From: Acanthaster planci
Lineage: Eukaryota > Echinodermata > Asteroidea > Valvatida > Acanthasteridae
Assembly: GCF_001949145.1 (NCBI RefSeq)
Contig: NW_019091391.1
Coordinates: forward strand, 794,249 to 858,248
Direction of reading: 5' to 3'
Length of the DNA: 64,000 bases
Program-made: the position numbers and the translations under genes
Notes under the pieces: generated by a model
The model's database searches: none
What the model was told of the DNA's origin: nothing
The model's input: only the letters and a program-made list of their open reading frames with translations
Shown here: positions 1 to 11,103 of the stretch, in pieces
Layout of the letters: every line of letters begins with the position of its first letter
Numbering within the stretch: position 1 is the stretch's first letter

Positions 1-41
1 GTTGGGGGGTACCCCTCGGTCTCATGTCTTGCTGGGTATAA
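1..41. repeat. partial copy of a dispersed repeat
   Basis: These bases match 17744-17785 (same core: cggtctcat, ttgctgg, tata) and, in inverted orientation, 18327-18365. It is a third, truncated copy of the element that flanks the first exon of gene 2. Bases 42-428 hold nothing else I can recognise; no final cysteine exon for gene 1 is visible there. Confidence 0.45.
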
Positions 42-428
42 TGGCAGAACCCAATAGACCACTTACAGGTGGTAGTCGGTAATAGTTCCTTAACATGCCA
101 AGGAACCATTGAAAATAAGCGGAGTGCAATCCCTCTATAAACTAATGAGAAACTTTTCATTACACAGAACGCATGCAGAGGTTGCGTAAGAAGCCACCTC
201 AATTGGAGCAACTTATTAAACCCGCCAATTTAGACCTTCATTAAATCTTATAGTGGGAATGAATGGCGTCTGTTTAGTGTTCCGTGTTTCATAATTCAAA
301 TAAATACAAGTTATTCAGTGAAAGGACGCATTATAAGAATAATCAAAAAAGAACAACAGGGGATTTCCCTAAAGTGCAGTTATCCATTTTTAGACGATTC
401 GAATAGTTTTTAGATAATGTGAACTTAC

Positions 429-1395
429 AAAGTTCTTGCTTATGAGATTAAGAGCCAGCATGCCATAGTCCTCCACGGCATTGGCACAGGAGACAGAGCC
501 AAGAAGATCACAAATCTCACGCAGCTTTTCAATGATCATGTTCTACAGATTTTGTTTCGAAAAGTAAAAAAAAACCAGATAACAGTGAATAAGTAGCCCT
601 GAAATATTGCAGCTAAAGGTAACTAAGGAATCATTCCAAACCAAGCAAATAAACATGACAGAAGAGGTAGATCACATTAAAGAAAATGAGCATTAGTTGA
701 CAGAAGTCGGCCACATTAAACCGAAAGTCAAGGTTAACTTTTTTTATTTTTGGAACCTAAGAATAAAAATTAAAAGAATGAAGTAAAAAGACATTACAAA
801 TTAATTTCATTTACGATTATGATTAAGTGAAAGTTTGTGATTAATTTTATTTAAATATCTAAGGAACATTTAGAAAAACGTGAGGCGTGGAACTGAAAAT
901 CGTCTGGCGCCGCCTCATTTGGCAGACTGTATTTGCCAGGAACATTATGAAAAGTGCCTTCCCTGAGGTAAAAAGGTCTGCTGGGGCTTAGGAAGCCAGA
1001 CAATAAACGGATTTTCAGTCAAAAATGAGCTTTTGGCTCATTCTACCCAATTTATGCAGATTCAGTTCTTGATGTACATGTATAGTTATCTAGAGTATGA
1101 TACGGTGATTTGGATGGTTAGAATGTCTACCATCACCGTTAGCAAGATATCGCACTAAACGGCTGATTACTGCATCGCTCATAATGTGGATAATGTGGGG
1201 AAACTGGGCGTGCGTTGCATCGACATGGACATCATCTACAACTGTTGATAGCAATCCACTGCGTGTCTGAATAGAGGCATTTGTGAAAAAAAACCTTAGG
1301 CCTACTTCGATCGTTCTGTTCTTCAGGAGGTTGTCCAGATCGGTCAGGAAGGCCACACAGTCGGTGCAGGAGTTACCATTATCCTTCACCGGCGG
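429..1395 (-). CDS. gene 1 SapB domain 2, incomplete at the window edge
   Basis: Exon 1306-1395 (PPVKDNGNSCTDCVAFLTDL...) has the first cysteine pair and a sequon at KNRT; exon 429-542 (NMIIEKLREICDLLGSVSC...) has cysteines 3 and 4. The exon with cysteines 5 and 6 is not within the window. A read-through frame from the first exon runs to 1090 but passes a good GTAGG donor, so I treat it as intron. Confidence 0.83.
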
Positions 1396-4300
1396 CTAAA
1401 AATATGGACAGATTGTAAATAATTAACAAATTTAAAAAGATTAAATTTTTTCATTTTCATATACGACTAAAAGCTTCACTTCGCGCACATGAATGGTAAA
1501 AATAGCTTGATCTATTTCAGACTGGGGATTATTCAATCAAGATTTCTGTTTTTGCGAAAATGTATTGGTAGACAATCCCTTTCGAGGGATACAGGACAAG
1601 CAAAATATTTATGACAAATGAAGTGCGAAGCTGAGAGATTTTGTCTCCATTAAAGCCGCATAAAAATCGTACAGAAATTACACAGACATTTCTAAAAGCT
1701 GGCTTTGGCTTGGTCGACAGCTCCGTCAGATGTCGATAGATCATGAGTCTGAGTTCTAGAAAAACAGGTTGCATGTGCAGCTATGCCGTATAGCCTGCAT
1801 ACCAGAAACCGAAGCGTCGATTTGGTAAAGATAAAAACAAAGTATGGGCCTACTTTGTTCAACTTGAAGTTAGCTACCGGAACAGGTCCTTGGCTGTGAC
1901 ATAAACGGAGAGATGTGCAGATGGTTTTAGGATCCTAGAGAAAGATAGAAGAAACTTGTACCTGATTTGAATTTGAAAGTTTGATTGCAATAATATGGTG
2001 ACACTGAAGATCATGCTTTTCCGTCTGTATAGCCGTTGCAACATTGCAACTTTAAAAGAAGTCAGTCTTGCAACTTCAGGCCAGCAAAATAACATCGATT
2101 ATTTGACAAGGTTTTTCTTGAAAGGTAACCCTCAATGAATAAATTAACTATGACATTTTATTGTTGTCTAGGTCGGGTTGCATAGGCTCGGGTCGCGTTA
2201 GGTGGGATGGGAGTTGTGTTCTGCTTGTGTGAAAGAGTATTCACATGAAGTCGTCTGTACTTACAAAGAAGTCAGCCAAATAGGCCAGGGCAAGCTCTCC
2301 ATATTCATCAACGAAATCCGCACAGTAAGTCGACCCCAAAATCCGACACAACTGCTCCACTTTCTCGATTATAATCTCCTGTGAAAGTAAGTCGCAACCA
2401 AAAAAAAAAAAAACACACACACAGCTGATGCATGAAAGGAAGGTCTGTAGTTGGCGCGAAATTTCTGCCTTCTACGGAAAGGAACTGCTAGTTTTAGGCG
2501 CTGGAAGTATAAGAGTCGATTTTACGAAGTCGTTGTTGGTTGAGGACTGAACAGATCCCGCCCAATCATCGAAGGCGTACACTGATAACATAGTGAAACT
2601 ATAGGCAACGGCGTGTCTGCCGCGTGTGGATTTTGTAGCATTTAATAAACGCGTCAACGACTTTCATTCGCCGTTAGTGTTGCCGGTGGTAGCTACGTTC
2701 TTCAGACACGCCTTGAGTTGCTGCAGGGCATGGCTGTCGCCGCAATGAAGGGGGCCAGTATTGATAACGCAAAAGAAACGCCATGAAAGGAAGAAAGGAC
2801 ATTAAAATCACAAATATTTTGTTCAACTCCTGTTTGTTTAAAAATCCGGGTGACGACCATGCTCAAAGACGCCAAATTGATTTCTGGTTTTCAGGCTTAC
2901 GGTTTCCTTCGTAAAATCTGTTTCCATCAGGGATTTGTGCACAGAACGGTCTAGAACTAAATGAGAGTTTTTGAGGGACATAGTTGGTGAGAAAACAAAT
3001 CTAAGTTTTGTGCAATGAATGTCCAATTTATGCTGTTTATCTACGTCATACCTGATCCTTTGGATTCTTCAGGATTTGGGAAACATCGCCCATGAAGTTC
3101 ACGCAGTCAGTACAAATATCGTTGGCCTGCACGGGACAAAAAAATTGATTGTTGATATCAAATCCACCTGCTTCCAAACAGACCTGCACTGCATGGGCAG
3201 AACTGAACGACTCCAACTTGAATCCCTAATTGTGAAACATTTCTTCAAACTTTCCGGGAAATATCGTCAGTTCAGATTGTGTCAAACTCCGTAGGCCTAC
3301 ACAGCACAGACCAACTGGTCCGTAACCATCGACAGTTTTACACCCATTGGTCAACTCACTGCTAAGTCACTTGCTGCATTGGATTCTGCCGTGGTGAGCT
3401 TGTAAAGGGCTACCAGGACCCCTGGGAAGAGAAGAAACACTATGATAACCTTGCAAACCACCACCATTACAAAACAACAACAAACACAAATACGTCCACC
3501 ATAACTATCATAAACAACAACCACCACTACGACAAACACAACAACCACCACAAACACAACAACCACCACAAACAACCACAACAACCACCATAAACACAAC
3601 AACCACCACAAACAACCACAACAACCACCACAAACACAACAACCACCACAAACAACCACAACAACCACCACAAACACAACAACCACAATTAACGACCACC
3701 ACAGAAACAACAACCACAACACAACAACCACAACGACCACTTCAAAATGGCAAAAGCAAACATAAATTCGACTAAGACGGGCCAAATGTCAAAACTTCCT
3801 GAAATGACTTTGACTATATTCAAGAACAAGTCGAGCTTTAGAGTGAAACTGTGTAGACAATACGAACAACAGATCCACATATTAATCACTGAATCCACCG
3901 CACAACACATGACTTTCGGTTTCAGCCGAATCAAATTTATCTGCGACACTTCCTCTTGAAAGAATGGACACAAAAAAAAAACCCAGACAGAGGCAAAACA
4001 ACACACGGTTTTTCTTAGTTCACAGGAAATTCAAGCAAGTCTCGTGGTCTCTTGACTTTGACAGATGTAATTGAATTGAAATGACTTATCCAGTAGAACC
4101 AAGTTAATGTGAATTGCATGTCCCTGCCCAAGTACATTCGCAATCCCAATCCAGGGCAATAACAGCCGAAAGGTACGGTTATATCGAGGTATACTTGTGC
4201 TTGGCGGCTCAATGGACTTATTACATTCGCGGATCTAAAGAATTGCTCATGCCACACTCAGTCTCTTTGTTTTGCTTGTTTGTTTGTTTGTTTTTTCTTT

Positions 4301-5270
4301 TTCACTTTAAACCTAACACGGGCTTCAAACCAGGACTGTAGTCGCACTTTTCGAGACCAAGTCCAAAGGGACCAATGCAGGCAGCTACCTTCGTTTGGGG
4401 CAAGTCACAACATTAGCCTTATCCACCTGACGGTTTTGTAGCGGGCAAGATTATGTTGTCCAATTGCATTGAAGATGGGTGGGGTCAAATTTACACTCTT
4501 CACCCTAATGCAGAAACGCTTCTCCCACAAGGACCATCAATTCTTATAATTAATGGAAGGGAACTTGAATACAGCCGCTCCATTCAGGTACGCCTGAATA
4601 CGAAAGTATGTCCACTTTAGGATTGTAAGATCGGTCTGCCTTTCTCAATGAATGCATTCCGATCAGGCTGAATTTTTGGTCGACAGGGCGCCAAAGGGTA
4701 GAGTGTAATTTGAAAAGGGAGGAACGTACGTCCCCAAATCTAAGAACGGAGGCTTCCACAATTCGTCTACTTCAAGAATATGACAAAAGGCATTTAAAAA
4801 CTCGCCAGAAAGAAGAATCAGAAAGACAAACTCGAACGGCAGAAAAAAAATTCATTTTTTGCCGGCAACAATGAAGTTTCCTTGTACCAAGTGATGCGTG
4901 AATATCATTGAATGTCTGTTCGATACCGGTATTATTTGAAATAACAATAAAATACACTAAGAGCCAGGAGTCCTGGCAACCATTGTGGGCCTATATACGT
5001 TCTCATGTTTCCGTTATTTAAGAGTATTCGGGAGAAATGGGTGTGTGTATTGCACGAGGAATAGACGGCCGAACTCCGCACGCGGAAATCCATGTTCGCA
5101 ATAACGTGTAAGCCTACAACATTCATGAATGGAGCAGCAAAAAAAGACTGGCTCTGAGGACCTGTCTTCTTTTGCTGGCTGGTCTTTTGAAAAAGTATGT
5201 CCCCTAGGTTGCACTACCTCTTAAAGCACATACCTGTTGAGAGGAAAGCAGATAACACAGACAGCTGCAT
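429..5270 (-). CDS. saposin-like gene 1 (3' end off the window)
   Basis: Seven exons on the minus strand: 5234-5270, 3360-3421, 3052-3126, 2265-2378, 1854-1934, 1306-1395 and 429-542, all with GT-AG borders and compatible phases (573 nt, 191 codons, open throughout). The product starts with a secretion signal and carries one complete SapB domain and the first two thirds of a second. SapB domains are small helical, three-disulphide folds that bind lipids in lysosomes or after secretion. Exon by exon it matches gene 2 through the sixth exon. The exon with the last two cysteines of domain 2, and any further domains, must lie left of base 429. Unlike gene 3 it has no SapA domain after the signal peptide. 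The large intron 3422-5233 holds a CAA/CCA-rich tandem repeat. Function is inferred from the family; the fold assignment is firm. Confidence 0.85.
1854..3126 (-). CDS. gene 1 SapB domain 1
   Basis: Three phase-0 exons: 3052-3126 (ANDICTDCVNFMGDV..., first two cysteines), 2265-2378 (EIIIEKVEQLCRILGSTYC..., cysteines 3 and 4) and 1854-1934 (DPKTICTSLRLCHSQ..., cysteines 5 and 6). The six-cysteine pattern and intron positions match domains 1-8 of gene 3 and domain 1 of gene 2. Confidence 0.88.
3360..5270 (-). CDS. gene 1 signal-peptide exons
   Basis: The start codon is at 5268-5270, in a 37-nt exon (MQLSVLSAFLST) ending in phase 1, followed by a 62-nt exon (GVLVALYKLTTAESNAAS...). Together they give a hydrophobic leader of about 20 residues and a likely cleavage region near TTAES. 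The 37-nt, phase-1 first exon has the same length and phase in genes 2 and 3 and the plus-strand remnant, which is the main reason for choosing this start. Confidence 0.82.
3510..3740. repeat. CAA/CCA-rich minisatellite
   Basis: Tandem variations on caaccaccacaaacaacca fill most of this stretch, within the first-to-second exon intron of gene 1. It gives long valine/cysteine-rich open frames on the minus strand that are artefacts of the repeat. Confidence 0.9.
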
Positions 5271-5415
5271 GTTGAACGCTAGTCCTATATACTGTAGGCT
5301 ACTTCAGTCACGCCAGCACTGCTCGGGGTAGACGAAAAGCGGAGCTCAGCGCGTTTACGCTAACGAGCCGTTTGGCGGAGTTGCGGAAACAGGCTCAGCT
5401 CACTAACGTTCATTT

Positions 5416-5490
5416 GAATAACAATCAACGCGGAAACTGATGGGTTTTTTCCTTCTGCGCAACCTTTGACACGATTTGGCACTCACGTGA
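5416..5490 (-). promoter_or_regulatory. conserved upstream block of gene 1 with TCACGTGA
   Basis: About 150-220 bases upstream of the gene 1 start codon. The block aligns with 18014-18091 upstream of gene 2: shared segments include acgcggaa, acctttg, and ggcactcacgtgaatg. The eight bases at 5483-5490 are TCACGTGA, the core of the CLEAR element bound by TFEB/MiT factors in vertebrate lysosomal genes. A second CACGTG is at 5561-5566. Functional use is inferred. Confidence 0.45.
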
Positions 5491-5901
5491 ATGGTTCAGT
5501 ATACGATTTCTTTTCACTTTGCACTGAAGTTTACGCGGATAGGCATCAAAACTATACAGGCACGTGACTTTCCGTCGTTGATCCTGTTGCCTGTTATGCA
5601 AAAGTCCAAGTACTGGAGTAAGTAGGTTGGATTTGTTCCCACCGAAAGCTATAGCCTTGCCCTGTCCAGATCATTTCTATAAGTGGAAACATATACCAAG
5701 ATAGGGCGCTGGCCATTGCAGTCTTTTCATACTCAAGCAATGGAAAGTTAACAGTTTTTGTTCTTTCGATTGAAGCGTCCATGACCTCCGCACGGGCACA
5801 TATTGCAGGTGCATCATGCGCGGCCGCATAATTTATCTTCTACATGCTATGCACGGAAGAAAACATGAAGTTGTTTGCATGCGTCCTCGTCCTGTTCGTA
5901 A

Positions 5902-7976
5902 GTAAGTAAATAAAATAATTCACACTGAACTTGTGCCCCTTTTTTCAGTTCATCATTACTGAGCAGCCAAACGTTCTGTGTTTTCAATCTTAAATTTATC
6001 CATATGGGATTTGGTTTGAAGTGCCGGGCGTCGTCGAAGTTCAGAGATCAGGCTACCCAGATCGTGAAGTCGTCACGAGACGGTCTAATAGCCAATTTAA
6101 TAAACCCACGTGACACTTTGCTGCAGTTCGAAAGTCATTAATGTTTTCTTATCACTTGGCGTTTTTTGTTACAGCCATCCATTCGACTGATACTTCGTAT
6201 CGTGCAAAATGAAGTCGCCCTCGAGCCAAGCTGACGAGGTATTATTTTGATCTGTTTAATTCCCGTACGGAGCTTCCACTTTACATGCCACAGTCCTGGT
6301 TGCCGCCCAGCGGTGGTTGGCAATCGAGATAGGCCTATGACTGACCGTTAACGGAAGAGCAAAGAATAATTCAGAAAGTGTCAAAAGGAAATCACAGGCA
6401 GCTTCTTCTACTAAATATTCAAGAATTTCCTTTTCTCTGTATATAGGAGGTAAACTGTTACCAACCAGTTTCTTACAAACTTTGACCGCCAATGGAAATG
6501 AAAGTCAATCAGAGAATGATGTTTGGGTCACTGCCAGTTTTAATCAATGTTGTCTCGTTGCCTTAACCTCTTGCCAGTGGGCCCTATTTAACCTCAAAGG
6601 AAACAAGGCTTCGTCGTGTTATCGTCGGCGAGCTTTCTAAAAGTTGTATGTATCCGTTTTAAGATTGTAACCTTTATGTGTTTAACTTCAAGCTTCACTT
6701 CAAGAACAAACTTTCGTTTTATACAAGATATAGCATTGAAAATGGGAAGGTTTACGAAGCGCTTGAGCAGGGAGTAACGTCATTCAGGGTATATGTTTAT
6801 TCATTGACTACATAATCATAATTTATTCAAAAGCCTTTTAACTTAAACCACGTCCGAATTACAACTTGGCTGCGGATTGGAATGAAGCGTGACTCTATGG
6901 ATTTAGGCTTTTTTTAGCCACTATCATAGACTCGTGTACAACTTCAAGCCGCAGTCAAGTGATTCGCATGCACAAGGGCTGTATTAAGGCCCCAAACTAC
7001 AACTTGGGGAGTCGAAGCCAAGGAAGATCGCAGCGCACCGATTTGAAGTAGACTCGAAACCGATTCGAAATTTTCAGGGTGATATAACTGGGCTGAGGGA
7101 ATTTTCCCAGCGTCTTAGAAATTCCACTTACTTTTGCTTTCGTGTGTTATACTTAAGACATGAAACTTGCATTAGCCAATCATTTCCATGTTGGTCAGTT
7201 CTGAGTATTACCTTTGGCTTTAATGACTGTAAAGGACAAACATGAAGTAAACATCATGTGTGTGACAATCAAATTAACTTGAATTCCCAGTGGTGTGAAT
7301 CTGTGTTAGGTACTGGGCGGTGACTAAAATTCGAAACTCGACAGGGGGATTGCTGGACATCACATGACACTAGGGGGCGCTAATTTTGATTCAGATGTAC
7401 ATTTTATGTACACTTACATAGTCCCCAAAATCTTACATTAAATCGGCAAATTGAAAGCTTTTGTACTTTTCCACCCATTTTTAGAACTATTGCGTACATC
7501 TGGCTGTTTGGGAGTTCGAAAAATACCTAAAATCCGCCTTGCACGAGATATGCGTTTCCTGTTTCATAGTTTGATACAAAATTTCATCTCATCGCAGCTT
7601 TCACGAAAAAGCCGCCAACAGACGAAATCATGCCAAACCCACCGTTTTGAACAGTATCTCGAAAATAATAGCTTTTATGCACGACAAATTAATTGCCAAG
7701 TTTCCACAACAGGTGGACCTGTCGCTTGGTCCAACCGACGACTGTGAGCCCTCTCCACGGATGTCCCCAAGGGAGTTGGGAATGACATTGAAGTCGACAT
7801 AAGTCGGTGTTCCAACATGATTTTTTCTCGACCAAAAATAAAAACGTTCTTGGAAGGCACATAAATTCGCGATTACCTTTGAATGTGGAAACAAAAAAGA
7901 TGGTCACATAGACGATACTTTCATCTGTCGCTGTCTTTGAGACATTTTTGTCACCGTTATTTTACTATAAACGCAG
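5902..7976. other. intron or spacer of the plus-strand remnant
   Basis: Apart from a CACGTG at 6107-6112 I see no saposin exon, RNA gene or clear repeat here. A short frame near 6030-6110 (CRASSKFRDQATQIVKSS) has one cysteine and could be a decayed first-half exon, but this is too weak to annotate. Confidence 0.4.
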
Positions 7977-8181
7977 GCTGCCGTGGCTCGTCAGCTCGAG
8001 AAAACGCGCAGTGGTTTCTGCTCCCTGAGTTCCCTCTGCAAAGAAGCGGTGGAGAGCTACGTCCCCAGTATGATTAAGGCCTTCCCGTCACAAACGGTTA
8101 ACTAGCTTTTGGAAATAGACACCCAAAAGTCTTCAAGTTACTGCAAAAATGTGTCTAAAACACTTTATTCTTAAACTGACA

Positions 8182-8303
8182 ATAGAGGGTTTGCATTGCT
8201 GCCATCTTGAAGGCCACTTTGTGCCGTAGGGTATGCACAAAGGTGGTTTCTCTGTAGAACAAAAGAACTGCCCTGGAAGATGGCTACCATGCAAAGCCTC
8301 TAT
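8182..8303. mobile_element. short TIR (MITE-like) element, copy A
   Basis: The ends are inverted repeats of about 27 bases with few mismatches: atagagggtttgcatt...gccatctt on the left and aagatggctaccatgcaaag...ctctat on the right. The whole unit aligns with 19624-19756. No coding capacity; a non-autonomous DNA transposon is the likely identity. It lies within the remnant's second intron. Confidence 0.55.
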
Positions 8304-8801
8304 ACGGAGACCTTGTTAAAAACAGTGGACATGTTCTGTGTGCCAAGGCAATCAGATCTTGAGTCTCGAGCAATGGGCTTATCTCACGATACAGACCAGA
8401 ATTCCGTCACCTGCCAATGTCATTCAGCTGCGAATTCTACTGGGAATTAATCAAAAGCCTAACCTGAACTTTCCAGAGCTGAGTTATGATTATGAAGCAT
8501 GCACGAATGCACCGATTACCATGCTTTTGCATGTTCCCGTTGAACATTGTTAAAATCCTGTGGACTTTGCAAGTGACTATGTAATATTTGAAATCATTTC
8601 AACCAGCTCGTTTGCCTGGAGCAACAATGTCCATACATAGCGTCCTCTAAGGATTTGAATCGAGACCTATCAAATGGCTTTCGTTTTCTGTTAATGCAGC
8701 CAGATCCTGGTCAGGCCTGTGCGCAGCTGAACTATTGTCCCGCTGAGGTGGCCGTCAATATGCCAAATGTTGTGTACAACGTGGTGGGTAATGCCAAAAA
8801 G

Positions 8802-10314
8802 GTACATTTCATTTTTTTCATCTGAATAAATAGATTTCCAAAAAAAAATTATGACACGAGGTGAACTTGCGAAAGCGGGCTTAAAAATCTGGCTAAGATA
8901 CTTGTTATTCAGGGACAGTCTTCAGAGGAAGCGCATTAAAGCTAACGATTGGCACTGATTATTTTAATGATTTCAAAATCGGGCATACAACGATAGTCAA
9001 TACAGTAAACTAACTTACTTCTTCCATTCAATTTATCCAGTGAAATATAATTACTCTTTAAGTAGTTAATCAAATCCCAGTGATTAAATTCGGGAACATG
9101 ACACGCACTATATGTGACATTTATCTATATACATCACAGACCGAGTACACTGGTTTTAAATAAGGAGGTGGTTTTTGTAATGCAAGATCCACTACAAGTC
9201 TTGGTGATATTTTCCTCAGACCGGTTAACCCCTGGAATAACATCAGCGGGGAAGCACCAACAATTGAAGTTCTTGTTTTCAATATCTGAAGTATTTCTGT
9301 ACAACATTCACTGTGCTCCAGCCCAAACTGGAAAGGAATGATAATAGATTGGTAGAAGAAACTAAACCATGATGAACCTGCGACTTCGCGAGCATCATGC
9401 GAGTGAATTCCCCAACCCCAACCCCCCGTCACTCCAGCTCTTTGTCGCTTGCGCTGCATTTTACAATGTTTCAAAACTGGATGGAGTTCAAATCGATGTA
9501 AGTGTAAATCTAGCGGAATCCCTTCATTTCTATTTCGTCCAGATGTGAGGTGGCGTCTGTACGGCCTATTGTGTTGAAAGGAGATACACCCCCCAACTTA
9601 CAATTCCCGTCTCATTTTTGCACAATGGGGAAAAATCCAGGGCATTATATTTTGCATTTTATATGAAGTAAACTAGAATAAAACAGCTTCCATATATCGC
9701 TTCCGTGTGCTGTTTAATTTTTTGACTATATACCTAAAGGTTAACTATACAGCAGATTGAAAGCTTTTTAAATGCAACGTGAGCAATATGCACGTATCTA
9801 TAGAAAAATAGCACCTGTTGACGACATTATTATATCTCTGTGGTTGAACCTGAAATTGAGGTTGAAAAACGCAATTCCCTTCGATTTTTGCTGACTAAGT
9901 CGGAAACACTGTCAAAGAACGAAATGGTGAAAATACTCCTTTGACACACTAATGAAAAAACGCAAATACCAGCCAAAATACCTATAGCAATTGTAACAAA
10001 GATTCAAAAATAAATTTGCAACCTTTGCATCCAGGAATCATTTCCGTTGTCAGACTTGATAAGCAGACATAATTTTTCGCTTGCCATTGCACAACAATTG
10101 TATTTGGGCTTCCTAGCTACGTGCAACTGTTTTGTATTCACTACAAGCACGCTTTAAAGTCATCTCTTCGACTGTAAAGCATTCACAACTGTTACTGGTT
10201 TTTATTTCAAAGATAATCGAACATTATATAAGGTCTCTATTGCAAAATACTCCACTCACCAGTCTTGCATACATTTAATTGTAATGGCAACTGCGCGTAA
10301 CATTTAAAGATATA
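8802..10314. other. spacer between the remnant and the gene 2 3' end
   Basis: AT-rich sequence in which I find no saposin exon, RNA gene or repeat structure. The short frames at 9114-9474 show no recognisable domain. Confidence 0.4.
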
Positions 10315-10320
10315 TTTATT
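10315..10320 (-). other. probable polyadenylation signal of gene 2
   Basis: tttatt on the plus strand is AATAAA on the minus strand, 85 bases beyond the gene 2 stop codon, a usual distance for a short 3' UTR. Confidence 0.5.
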
Positions 10321-10404
10321 TTGTATGTCTATATTCTTACTACGAACCTTGGTCACAATATTATCAGGACATTTCTGTTTCATCATTCATATTGGTCTTC
10401 GGAC

Positions 10405-11103
10405 TCAGTTCCAAGCGTGGCGACGACAGTGCTCAATGTTCTGTCACACAAGAGAATGAAAGTGAAAGGGTTAGTTGAACTATTTGACTGTCGTCAAATA
10501 ATTGCAGGGAACATTAGTCAAACCAGCTCTTATGAAGGTAGATACTTAAGACTTGCTACGGGTACGGTTACGTTTTATTGACCGACACATCCACCTTAAA
10601 ACATGATACAAAACGAAGCATTTTCTCTTTTGAAATGAAAGAAGCTTCCTTATGAAAACCTTGGCATTATTTCGGACACATTCCAGAATGGCTGAAATAG
10701 TTGTGAAGAGTTCTTGACATGTGTACCTGGGCCGTTTTCCAATACTCAACTTCGTCTCCGTCGAAGGCTTCGTTCCCAAAACCAATCCCCGATTATGGGC
10801 CTGAAGCGTTTAAATTACATTGGATTACTGTAATTTTTGGTTCTCTTGCATCTTATTGGATGTTTTGTGGCACTATTAGACTAATTACTGCGCTTACAGC
10901 TTCAATGTCAGCTAGTAAAAAACAGTTGAAGCCTGAGACGGAGCCGAAGTTGAGTATTGGAAAACGGCCCAGATATCGCCATATCGTCTTTACAGAAGCT
11001 TTTCTGCCGCTTGACTTTCCAGTCTGGCCCCTGAACCTTAACTTACGTTGCATAGTTTGGCGTTGTCCATGCTGGCACACCAGAACGTTGGGCCTTGGTC
11101 ACA
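10405..11103 (-). CDS. gene 2 C-terminal SapA domain and stop
   Basis: The exon 11047-11154 ends with CDQGPTFWCASMDNAKLCN, the SapA signature C..GP.FWC......LC. The exon 10405-10440 adds NIEHCRRHAWN and a TGA stop. Gene 3 has the same short last exon with TVQHCRRHAWN and TAA. The conserved HCRRHAWN ending and matching acceptor sites identify this tiny exon. Confidence 0.8.

Larger units (their letters stand above)
5865..8801 (+). pseudogene. plus-strand saposin-like remnant
   Basis: Three pieces in order. 5865-5901 is a 37-nt phase-1 leader exon (MKLFACVLVLFV) followed by gtaagt, identical in length and phase to the first exons of genes 1-3. 7977-8096 is a 120-nt exon, the standard length of the middle SapB exon in gene 3; it includes LCKEAVESYVPSMIKAF, but the third SapB cysteine is replaced by arginine (LEKTRSGFC) and a new cysteine lies four residues later. 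8700-8801 carries the last cysteine pair (PDPGQACAQLNYC). I find no first-half exon with the opening cysteine pair between 5902 and 7976, and no further domain or stop exon downstream. The donor at 8097 is GTTAAC, weak. It is either a decayed copy or a divergent gene with exons I cannot see. It diverges from gene 1 across about 600 bases, so the two may share a promoter region. Confidence 0.6.

Noticed and set aside
1090-1389. 99-codon minus-strand frame with a saposin first half
   Set aside because: The C-terminal part is read-through of the donor at 1305; a proper middle exon exists at 429-542.
3351-3785. Valine/cysteine-rich open frames
   Set aside because: They are translations of the CAA/CCA tandem repeat and overlap a real saposin leader exon in another frame only by chance.
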